A stretch of 64,000 nucleotides of DNA. It comes from Omphalotus guepiniiformis. Its lineage: Eukaryota > Basidiomycota > Agaricomycetes > Agaricales > Omphalotaceae. A program made the position numbers and the translations under genes. The notes under the pieces were generated by a model. That model made no database searches. It saw only the letters and a list, made by a program, of their open reading frames with translations, and was not told the origin of the DNA. The DNA lies in NCBI GenBank assembly GCA_028554645.1, contig JAQOOI010000070.1, positions 1,674,001 to 1,738,000 of the forward strand. The letters are read 5' to 3'. This document shows positions 55,404-64,000 of this stretch, piece after piece; the stretch's first letter is position 1, and each line of letters opens with the position of its first letter.

Positions 55404-56570
55404 CTATCAGATCGACAGCCAGTATTGGGCTGGTGCTGCTGTGACCACAGGTCTGTTTTTGTACATCATCATTTCATATACCCTGCATGTGTGACTCTTT
55501 GAATTTTTTTGAGAATTTGCTGCCCTATTTATTACCTGACACTGACGAGGTATTTTGTAGCACTTGCGAATCATCAGCCACCGGACTTCGGAAGGACTGA
55601 GTCCATCATATTGTTCTGACTATGATCGACTTTACATCCAATGCTCTCATTGTGATGCTTGGGTTATGGTTGCCACAACGTAAGTGATTTTCTCGTGCAT
55701 CATGAGCATTCAAAATTCAACCTCGTTTAGATTTCATGTATTTCCCTCAGATACCAGTATCTGAAACCTCGCGATGTGAAGCGAACGCAGGCTCTCAGGC
55801 CATACCCCAACTTAGCGTATCATTCACTTTAGGCCTGGCGGCTGTTATCTCTCTGTACGTGCTGCGTGCTTCTACTTTAAAAGTAGCCTTATTTCATTAA
55901 GTTTTCCACTCTAGAATTTTCGGTTTGACTTTGACGACCTGCGTATGGGTCGCATATTCGCACTCCCAAAATCAGACGCTACGCCGTTTGTTCACCGATG
56001 GGCAACTTTCCTCGGCATGATCTCTGTGCTCTTCTCCGTGGTACAATGGATTCCTCAGATTGTGTACACGTACCGCATGAAGCTTGTCATGACGTTGAGC
56101 ATCCCTGGGCTGTGTTCTCAGACTGTAGCGGCTTTTTTGCATGTGTATATCTACCGCTGTGAGGTATGAAGATTTCTTTCCGTAATTAATGCCCTCCACG
56201 TACATTTCGATATTCCGCATCTTACTCCTCTCCGCTACTCTTCAAGTAAACCTTCGACATCTTGGATCGCCATGACAGTATCCAGCATCCTTCAGCTTTT
56301 TCTTCTCTTCTTATGCTTAGCCTGTATAATCCAGACGCTTTCATATCGATCCCCTCGTAATACCTAGCGAAAGGACACATACATTCGCAGCGGAATTGGA
56401 AGCGCTCAGGCGGAGATCTTGTGAATGTGAAGGAAGTGAGGGTGCACTTAAGGGTTTGCTAGCAACGAGTCGACTCTGATGGAGATGATTAAGAAAAATT
56501 CTTCTAGACTGAAGAGGAAGAGGTCACACGGAAGCAGCCTAGAATTGAGGTCGTGTGGTCTGCGATGTAA
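55404..56570 (+). pseudogene. PQ-loop gene relic of copy 2
   Basis: Starts with YQIDSQYWAGAAVTTGLFLY and SYTLH, parallel to the copy at 49089, but the middle exons are shortened by several deletions (near 55610-55680 and 55720-55820). The frame breaks repeatedly. The best remaining stretch is VVQWIPQIVYTYRMKLVMTL. Most of the hydrophilic C-terminus is gone; the last codons up to TAA 56568-56570 survive. The first PQ motif has become TLH. Confidence 0.82.
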
Positions 56571-56601
56571 AGTATTGGGGTTATACTTTACATCGCAGAC
56601 C
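56557..56601. repeat. Perfect 19-bp stem hairpin at the end of the PQ-loop relic
   Basis: GGTCTGCGATGTAAAGTAT (56557-56575), a 7-nt loop TGGGGTT, and the exact reverse complement (56583-56601). It overlaps the last codons of the relic and lies between convergent genes. Copy 1 (about 50835-50880) shows only an imperfect version. Confidence 0.8.
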
Positions 56602-56719
56602 AGAGGTCACTAAGTATGTAAGTCGAAATCAAGGTCCATGAATAGATAGTTCACGAATCGTAAATATTCTAAATTAGTCCGTGGAGGGTATGCAGTTAGC
56701 ATCAGAAAATCCACTTGTT

Positions 56720-59296
56720 CTAATTCAACGCAAGCCAAAGAATCAACAATTGCGCGAAATCAGGAGTACCTAATCCCGTAACAGGATCCCATCCAGCTAC
56801 TGCCGTGAACCCTTCAGTCCCACAACCCTGATTCCCTCCAGTCGTAATGTCATTGAAGGCGGATCGGAACGAAGGGTCGTAGATCTAGAAGAAGATAAAA
56901 GGTCAACAATCGCTGAGGAATTGAGGAAAAGATCATACTGTAGGATTGATAAATCCAACCGGACCCTTCCCAGCAGCGATTCGAGCATCATTTATCATTG
57001 CAATCATTGATCCGACAACAGGTGAAGAGGCGGAGGTTCCGGATTGCAGTTCGACTTGCCCGACAACCTAGACGACAAAATCCGATTAAAATCGAAGACA
57101 ATGTCTGACATACTCGGAGACATACAACAGTGACATAATTCGCACTGAAAGATCGAGAGGACATGTATTCAACGCACGGATTGCTGCGCGATATGATAAA
57201 AAACTCACCCGTTGGCAGAAATATCAGGGTATCCTCGACTCTACGCGTACATAATGTCCAAATCAGCGTCACCACAGACACGGCGGAATCATCGACAAGA
57301 AGCCAACTTACAGTGCGAGTCGAATTATAAACAGAAGACGTAAAGTTCGATGTGCTCCAAGTGTCGAAGAACTGTGAAACAGCCGACTGCTGGTAGCTGG
57401 GTATAGCGAAGTAATTGCTGAAACCTCCACCACTATAAATGGTTTGCTCGCAGGCGCTTTCGGGGTCTGAGATCGTGTTCCCGGGGGAGACTTGGGTCGC
57501 CCCGACAGAAGTTACGTAGGGACATGTACCCGGGAAGGTGGGGTTGAAGATCTTGCCGCTCGGTGATTGAGAGCCTAACAGGTAACAAGATGTCCAAGTC
57601 AGTTTATGTATGTGGGAGGGATATTTAACGCGTACCATCTGAGTTCAAGCATGTATTGTCGTTGCCTTTGCAACAAGGTATAGATATTAGCTCAGGTGGG
57701 AAAGGGGATAAGGGTGTGGTGCTCACCAGCTACACCGTAATCTCCTGAAGAATAGAGAACCGTCACGCCCATTAATCCGAGTTTAGCTTTGAACCAGATC
57801 AGCTACAGGTGGTGGCAATGTGAACCAAGCCGGACATACCGTACTCATAGCACTGACGAGCAGTGTAGAAGGGCGTAAGATCTGCCTCGCTGAGCACGTA
57901 CGAAGTCGATATAACGTATGCAGGAGTAACCGTTCCACAATCACCTAATGATTTAACATCAGCACTGTTAGTCCGTGAGCATTTTGTGATGAATCACCTC
58001 CATCGGACGTGCAGTACGAGCCATCGAGAGCCTCGAGGAAATCATTGAAAGATGCATCTTCAAAAATGATGAGACTGATTCTAGGAAATACCGGGATGGG
58101 GGACTAGACGAACTTTTTTGAAGATTCCCGGTTTGATAGAGGGAGATATTCAGCCCTGAAGTCACGAGTGCCATCGCATATTGAAGGTCCAGATCAGATT
58201 CACCATCCGAGTGGAAATCTTCGGCCAGCGTTTGTTGGAAACCTACATTTTTGGACACGAGTATCTTGATCTCAATATGTGAAGTTGAATGATGACAAAT
58301 TATTGTACGTACCTCCGTCAATTGAAACTTGAATTGGAGGCTTGCCAACTAAGTCTGGTGCATATTTCGCAAAGAACATGTCCAGATCGGATTGGAGGAA
58401 CGCCTCGGGTGTGTACTCAACTGTACGAGAAGTATTCAACGGGCGGGACTACATATATCAAAAGAGATAAACTCAACAATGCCATAACTATTACTAGAAG
58501 ATACCGGGGTGTAATAAAAGTTATACAACGCTCGCAAGCAGGCAACCGTTATTTGCTTGTCACAATTGCTTGTGTCGTTCGCTGTGCCAAGTATTTCGAC
58601 TGCTCCAGTTGATTTCGGCCCGTTTCCGAACCAGGGTTGACCAACCTTCGCAGCAGGTTCGCTCGAACGTTTACCAAGAATGCTGTTGAAGTGAACGGAT
58701 GGTGTGACGAGGTCGACGTGTGAGGAAACATGCGAGGGCAGGTGATATTCATCACAAGCTAAGATCAATGAAAGGTACTCAGATGTAATATATGTAAGTG
58801 AATGCGAGAACTCACCGACGTGCTCTTGTCCAGTTTCGTGAGAGTAGACATGATATTCGGTAGACAGCAGTTCTTCAGCTTCAGCCACGGTCGCATTAAC
58901 TTCAATCCAACCCTTCGTTGGCGTCAACCGGAGTCGATCAACCGAAATCCCACTCTCAACAAGCCACCCATGCACAGTGCTGATACTTTCATCGCTCGGA
59001 GCAAACGTAGCAGCAATCTTAGAAGCCGACCAATGATTTCCGTAGTTGGCAGACCCAGGGTGGGAGACATCTAGGAGGAACTCCTCGATAGCATCAATGT
59101 TGGATTGTTTCAACCCGAAACGCAAGGGAAGGACTGCAGAGGGGTCATATCTTCGTGCTCGGAGCCACCCAGAAGGTGTATGCGCGCGCTTCTCGTGCAG
59201 GACATATGGAGAGAGCACCGGAGAGGGACCAGCAAGAGAGCCAGGAATGACCAGACCAGACAGGATGGAAACAGTCAAGACAAGTAAATTCAACAT
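56720..59296 (-). CDS. Sedolisin-family (S53) tripeptidyl peptidase, copy 2, probably impaired
   Basis: ATG 59296 starts a signal peptide ([19 protein letters not shown]) and a pro-domain almost identical to copy 1. Catalytic motifs are present: [19 protein letters not shown] and SGTSASSP. The stop is at 56720-56722. Compared with copy 1, about 75 bp around 57975 are missing, including the end of an exon (the [13 protein letters not shown] region of copy 1) and its splice donor. Direct read-through meets TAG at the old acceptor. A cryptic donor (GTGATT, near 57995) spliced to the old acceptor would keep the frame ([11 protein letters not shown]), so a shorter protein remains possible. Without RNA data I rate it likely but not certainly non-functional. 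Confidence 0.72.
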
Positions 59297-59355
59297 GGCT
59301 GACGTTGGATGAAAGGTAACCTCAATCCACAAGAATTGCGCATCGTTCGACCTCC

Positions 59356-59367
59356 TTTATATATAAA
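59356..59367 (-). promoter_or_regulatory. TATA box of sedolisin copy 2
   Basis: Same TTTATATATAAA as in copy 1, about 60 bp before the start codon, so the promoter core is conserved although the coding sequence is damaged. Confidence 0.68.
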
Positions 59368-60537
59368 CGTATCCAGGGGTTCATTAACATTACCCGCATA
59401 GAAGATTCGCGAGTCGCAACAAGATCAAGATTCCGACAATGCAGATACTAATTAACCGGGATGTAAGACGTCTGAAAGCAGCACCAGTTAAGCAAAATTG
59501 CGGCGAGTTTTTGCCATCGAGAACGTTTTGGTGCCGTGACCCTCAAGCTTCTCAGTCAAGGCAGGCCACAGGATAACGAACTTGAATGCAGATGTTACAA
59601 AGCTGCAATCAAGTTCATGCACTTCAAATACAGCGATCCGCATGAACGCTGCCCCTTGAAGGCGGACGACAATGGAGTCGAAAGGATATGAGTCTATGAC
59701 TCTGCGGCTAAGACTCTTGAGTCTATGTACGCGCGTGGAAGTCGGTTAGAGCAAGTGAGGTGTTCCACGAGATTGATACACAAGGTCTTTGGAAGGAAGG
59801 GACGAAGGGAGTGTATTACGGTACTGTCCCTAGACAGAGACACCGCTTCTGGGGCCGGAGTTAATGGCAGACGGACCATACGTTCTTATTGATGTGCTGG
59901 AGTGCTGCAGTGACTCGCTGCAGCAGTGCCTTCGGGGTTGCGAATTTGTGAGTTGCGAGAAAAACCCGTCTCCGATGAGTCTGATCCTTGTCACAACGCC
60001 ACCCAATCTGCGCCTGCAATTGGTTCCACAGCGTAATCTAGGTGGATGCGCTATCTGTGTCTTCGATACTTCAGAATCCGGATGCAGAAATATAAACAGG
60101 CCTTCATCAACAGGCTTTCTGCGAGTCTCTATGCAGACGCTGCTCTGCCAGGGTGGTGATATATCTTGAGCCTAAAAATGACCGAACATCAGCTATTCCT
60201 GAGCTATTCTTTGATTCAGTTAAAATTGAGGAATACATGCATTCTATCACGTACCTTGTATAAGTATATGCACAGTGAAAGACTCGACTTGAACGAGTAA
60301 CAGTGACTTTGCTTCTCATCACCGTGTTAAGTACATAGCGCACTGCACGCGCTGGTTTTAAGCGCTTCCAGCGCTAATATTTGGCGGCTGGGTGGCGCAC
60401 CCCACTAAACTTCTTTCTTCGATATACACCGACCTCTCTTCTCACCGAGTCCTTCGATGATAAATAAGTCAGAATGAGAACACTACAACTGTAATGCTCA
60501 AAGAGAACATAATCATGCACCATAAAGATGCATAAAG
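59368..60537. other. Upstream flank of sedolisin copy 2
   Basis: Repeats, with gaps, the flank of copy 1 up to about 60340. After that the sequence is unique. No gene is supported. Confidence 0.5.
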
Positions 60538-60560
60538 AGGAAAGGAAAGGAAAGGAAAGG
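60538..60560. repeat. Short (GGAAA)n tandem repeat
   Basis: About four and a half copies of a pentamer directly before the Helentron-like terminus at 60562. Confidence 0.75.
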
Positions 60561-60561
60561 A

Positions 60562-60620
60562 CTTGGACTGTCAGCCTGCATCACGGGATGCAGGCGGGAA
60601 CGAATTCAGTTTTGGCAGCA
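60562..60620 (-). mobile_element. 3' terminus of a second Helentron-like element
   Basis: On the minus strand the sequence reads GAATTCGTTCCC, then GCCTGCATC, a 4-nt loop, GATGCAGGC, TGACAGTCCAAG, then host T. This matches the end of the element at 25075-26132 in hairpin, spacing and last bases. The element must extend to the right; its 5' end was not found and may be beyond position 64000. Sequence further in shares nothing with the first copy. Confidence 0.65.
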
Positions 60621-61559
60621 CATCTGTGCATGCAATACAGACAAAACTGTCACTGGACACAATTTAACATAAAATCTGAGAAAATGCTAAACATATATTG
60701 AATCAATACCAAAATTTTTCATCATTTTTTTTGCTACTAATACTAAAATTATGTTCAAATTGTAGTAAATTGTATCAACACAATACCTTCATTTCTCCAA
60801 CATCAAACACAGTTATTTACAGTGAACAGATCTTGAACAAATATCAAAAATCATTTATCATAAATTCCATAAAATCTTATCATTATTTTTGGGAAAAGTG
60901 TTTAAAATAAATATTGAATTTTGGATGCAATTATGTTAATCAAGATCATGATTGTTTCATCATAAAATACAGAGACAAATGGAAAAGGTGTGTGGAAACT
61001 ATGCTAAAGCAATTCAAAATCAATTCAGAATAATAGACAGGATATTACTGTGAACTTATGCCCAACAAATGTGAAACTAATGTTAAATGTTTCTAAAGTA
61101 ACATTCATGTTTTGCTTGTGCAAATATACTGAAGATATGCTGAACAAATAAGATATATTCAGAGTTAAATACAGAGAGAAATAGAATAGATGTGTGAAAA
61201 ATATGCTAAACCAATTTAAAATTGATTCAGAATAACAGACAGAAAATTACTGTGAACTTATGCTAAACATATGTGAAAGTAATGTTAAATTTCTGATGGT
61301 GAAATTTATGTTTTGGTTATTCATATATACTAGCTATATGTTGAACAAATAAGAAAACTATGATAAACAGGATCATTTATGTATATAGTCTGTGTATATG
61401 GATACAGTTGTACATTAGGTGAATTCATCTTGCATATCCCATGTGTATACATCCAGGATGCATCTGCATGGACCTAGTAGATGGACACTGATATCTCTGT
61501 ATACAGAACAGAGGGGTTAATATATACAAACTTGTGTACAGAAGGTGTTTCCAAGGTGA

Positions 61560-61865
61560 GGTATATACAGACAAGGTATACACCCATATACACTCTGTAT
61601 ACACCCTGTATACATGTCACCCTGTATACACCCTGTATACATGTCACCCTGTATACCTGTATACACTCTGTATACACCTGTGTACACCCTGTATACACCC
61701 TGTATACACCCTGTATGCACCCTGTATACACCCTGTATACACCCTGTATACACCCTGTATGCACTCTGTATGCACTCTGTATGCACCCTGTATACATCTC
61801 ACCCTGTATACACCCTGTAATACACCCTGTAGACCTGTATACACCCTATATACACTCTATACATT
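61560..61865. repeat. 11-bp minisatellite array 1, unit CTGTATACACC
   Basis: About 25 units with variants (GTATGCAC, a few shortened units). The unit contains the palindrome GTATAC. Belongs to the first direct copy. Confidence 0.85.
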
Positions 61866-62170
61866 ATTTTTGAGAAAATTGTTTAAAATAAATATTGAAT
61901 TTTGGATGCAATTATGTTAATCAAGATCATGATTGTTTCATCATAAAATACAGAGACAAATGGAAAAGGTGTGTGGAAACTATGCTAAAGCAATTCAAAA
62001 TCAATTCAGGATAACAGACAGGATATTACTGTGAACTTATGCTAAACAAATGTGAAACTAATGTTAAATGTTTCTAAAATAACATTCATGTTTTGCTTGT
62101 GCAAATATACTGAAGATATGCTGAACAAATAAGATATATTCAGAGTTAAATACAGAGAGAAATAGAATAG

Positions 62171-62309
62171 CACTGCAAACAATTCAACATAAATTCCATG
62201 GGAAAATGTTAAAAATATGGTGAAATTACATCAAAAGTTTAATTTTTCATGTTATTTCACCATATTTGTAATATTTTTCCGTGGGATTTATGTTGAGTTG
62301 TTGGCGGTG
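62171..62309. mobile_element. Small CACTA-like MITE (139 bp)
   Basis: Starts CACTGCAAACAATTCAACAT and ends with the imperfect reverse complement (about 36-bp inverted repeats, other end CACCGCCAACAACTCAACAT when inverted). Flanked by TAG on both sides (62168-62170 and 62310-62312). The other direct copy shows the empty site gaatagatgtgtg near 61184. CACTN termini and a 3-bp duplication fit the CACTA superfamily. Confidence 0.82.
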
Positions 62310-62694
62310 TAGATGTGTGAAAAATATGCTAAACCAATTTAAAATTGATCCAGAATAACAGACAGAAAATTACTGTGAACTTATGCTAAACATATGTGAA
62401 AGTAATGTTAAATATCTGATGGTAAAATTTATGTTTTGGTTGTTCATATATACTGGCTATATGTTGAACAAATAACAAAACTATGGTAAACAGGATCATT
62501 TATGTATATAGTCTGTGTATATGGATACAGTTGTACATTAGGTGAATTCATCTTGCATATCTCATGTGTATACATCCAGGATGCATCTGCATGGACCTAG
62601 TAGATGGACACTGATATCTCTGTATACAGAACATAGGGGTTAATATATACAAACTTGCGTACAGAAGATGTTTCCAAGGTGAGGTATATACAGA

Positions 62695-63175
62695 CAAGGT
62701 ATACACCCATATACACTCTGTATACACACTGTATACATGTCACCCTGTATACCTGTATACACTCTGTATACACCTGTGTACACCCTGTATACACCCTGTA
62801 TACACCCTGTATGCACTCTGTATGCACTCTGTATGCACTCTGTATGCACTCTGTATCCACCCTGTATGCACTCTGTATCCACCCTGTATCCACCCTGTAT
62901 CCACCCTGTATGCACTCTGTATACACTCTGTATCCACCCTGTATCCACTCTGTATCCACCCTGTATACATCCTGTATACACTCTGTATACACTCTGTATA
63001 CACTCTGTATCCAGCCTGACCCTGTACACACCCTGTATACACCCTGTATGCATCCTGTATACACCCTGTATACACCCTGTATTCACCCTGTATCCACCCT
63101 GTATCCACCCTGTATACACTCTGTATACATCCTGTATACATGTCATCCTGTATACCTGTATACACCCTGTACATC
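62695..63175. repeat. 11-bp minisatellite array 2
   Basis: Same unit as array 1 but longer (about 42 units) and with extra variants (GTATCCAC, GTATGCAC), so it expanded independently after the duplication. Confidence 0.85.
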
Positions 63176-63189
63176 TGTCACCCTGTATA

Positions 63190-63302
63190 CAGACAGTGTG
63201 TATACAGGTGTACAGGGTGTATATGGGTGTATACAGGTGTATACAGGTGTATACACATGTGACAGGGTGTATACATGGTGTATACAGGTGTACAGAGTGT
63301 AT
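63190..63302. repeat. Minisatellite array 3, inverted orientation
   Basis: Units read GGTGTATACAG, the reverse complement of arrays 1 and 2. Arrays 2 and 3 face each other and could fold into a long hairpin. Confidence 0.8.
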
Positions 63303-63529
63303 AATTAAAGTTTTATGATAAATGATTTTTGATATTTGTTCAACATCTGTTCACTGTAAATCACTGTGTTTGATGTTGGAGAAATGAAGGTATTGTGTTG
63401 ATACAATTTACTATAATTTTAACATAATTTTAGTATTAGTAGCAAAAAAAATGATGAAAAATTTCCATATTAATTCAACATATGTTTAGCATTTTCTCAC
63501 AGATTTTATGTTAAATTTCATCCACTGTA

Positions 63530-63950
63530 TAAAAAATTACATGTTTCTTACAAAAAATGTGTTTTTTTTTACTTGTATTTAACATCTTGTTTTAATACAT
63601 TTATAACTTGGACCTCCTAGAATATTTTATGTTTATAACAACCTCAAAATAATATCTAACCCAGTCCTGCCAGTGACATGGAGCACAAAAATGAGGGGGC
63701 AGATGAGGGGCAGAACGAGCCTCGGGCAAGGACGGACCAATTGAACCAGAGGCCAGCCTTAACTGACCACGGAGCGCAATAGGGCTGGGTTAGAAAATAT
63801 TCCGAGATTGTTATAAACGTAAGATATTCTGGGGGGTCCGAGTTTAAACAAATGGCATGTATTTAACATGTTTTTTTACACTCGAGTAAAAAACACACAA
63901 ATTGTAATAAACACGTAATAAATTACATGTTATAAACTGTAATATTTAGT
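63530..63950. mobile_element. Foldback/MITE-like inverted repeat, about 420 bp
   Basis: CTAACCCAG near 63660 and CTGGGTTAG near 63787 lie at the inner ends of two arms of over 50 bp that pair well (GGACCTCCTAGAATATTTTA against the inverted GGACCCCCCAGAATATCTTA), extended outward by weaker AT-rich pairing. The GC-rich centre (63667-63785) is unlike its surroundings. No ORF; outer borders uncertain. Confidence 0.6.
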
Positions 63951-64000
63951 AATCGTAGTCCGCGAGGCTCCAATCACTCGGTTTCCCTTTCTTCTCGCTG
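63951..64000. other. Window end, nothing recognised
   Basis: Last 50 bases; return to GC-balanced sequence. No feature supported. Confidence 0.3.

Larger units (their letters stand above)
55404..60340. repeat. Segmental tandem duplication, copy 2 (decayed)
   Basis: Second copy of the cassette at 49089-54800, with deletions on the PQ-loop side and one damaging deletion in the protease gene. Confidence 0.85.
60655..63535. repeat. Large inverted-repeat structure, non-coding
   Basis: About 220 bp at 60655-60875 recur as an imperfect reverse complement at 63309-63535 (shared, for example, CCTTCATTTCTCCAACATCA). Between them, 60898-61480 is repeated directly at 61876-62600. Only satellite-derived open frames (Tyr/Thr/Cys-rich repeats) occur, so no protein is called. 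Confidence 0.8.

Noticed and set aside
61474..63318. Long open frames on both strands with Tyr/Thr/Cys/Val-rich repeats (up to 217 codons)
   Set aside because: They are translations of the 11-bp minisatellite. A unit length not divisible by three keeps all frames open, and no start, domain or gene context supports a protein.

Overview
The window is nuclear DNA of a basidiomycete, most likely an Agaricomycete mushroom. The signs are genes broken by many short GT-AG introns, Plavaka-type transposase, DUF6532, an MLKL-like/NB-ARC/TPR NLR, sedolisin-type tripeptidyl peptidases, PQ-loop proteins and Ty3/Gypsy elements. No bacterial-style operons and no tRNA or rRNA genes were seen. The species was not identified.

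Layout. 1-6.1 kb: a sucrose/H+ symporter gene cut by the window edge, a MYND zinc-finger gene and a decayed PQ-loop gene fragment (all minus strand). 6.07-14.14 kb: a 5'-truncated non-LTR retrotransposon (minus strand) split by a 6.39-kb Plavaka-type DNA transposon, which carries a frameshifted transposase and a divergent DUF6532 gene. 14.26-45.79 kb: one host NLR gene (MLKL-like N-terminus, NB-ARC, about 14 TPRs) whose last repeats are separated from the rest by 27.7 kb of nested retroelements. 46.4-60.4 kb: host genes again: one PQ-loop gene (minus), then a tandemly duplicated cassette of a PQ-loop gene (plus) facing a sedolisin protease gene (minus). The second cassette is decayed on the PQ-loop side and damaged on the protease side. 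60.5-64 kb: non-coding, AT-rich, built of inverted repeats, a direct duplication, 11-bp minisatellite arrays, a small CACTA-like MITE and a foldback element, and starting with a Helentron-like terminus.

The nested block can be solved to the base from target-site duplications and restored reading frames. Element A (Ty3/Gypsy, LTR 756 bp, TSD ACAG) entered the NLR. Element A's pol was later hit by another retroelement that survives as a solo LTR (TSD CCGG) and by a 1,058-bp Helentron-like element (no TSD, T|T site) carrying a gene fragment. Its 3' LTR was hit by element B (Ty3/Gypsy, 16.5 kb, TSD CCGT). Removing all of these restores one 1,254-codon pol frame in A with two in-frame TGA codons.

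The most unusual object is element B. Its LTRs are of equal length and look identical, and gag, protease and pol are all intact. Between pol and the 3' LTR it carries 5.2 kb with two complete intron-containing genes (10 and 7 exons, about 658 and 351 codons) on the opposite strand, neither of a family I recognise. All intron phases agree, so both look functional. All statements rest on reading the sequence by eye; no database search was run.
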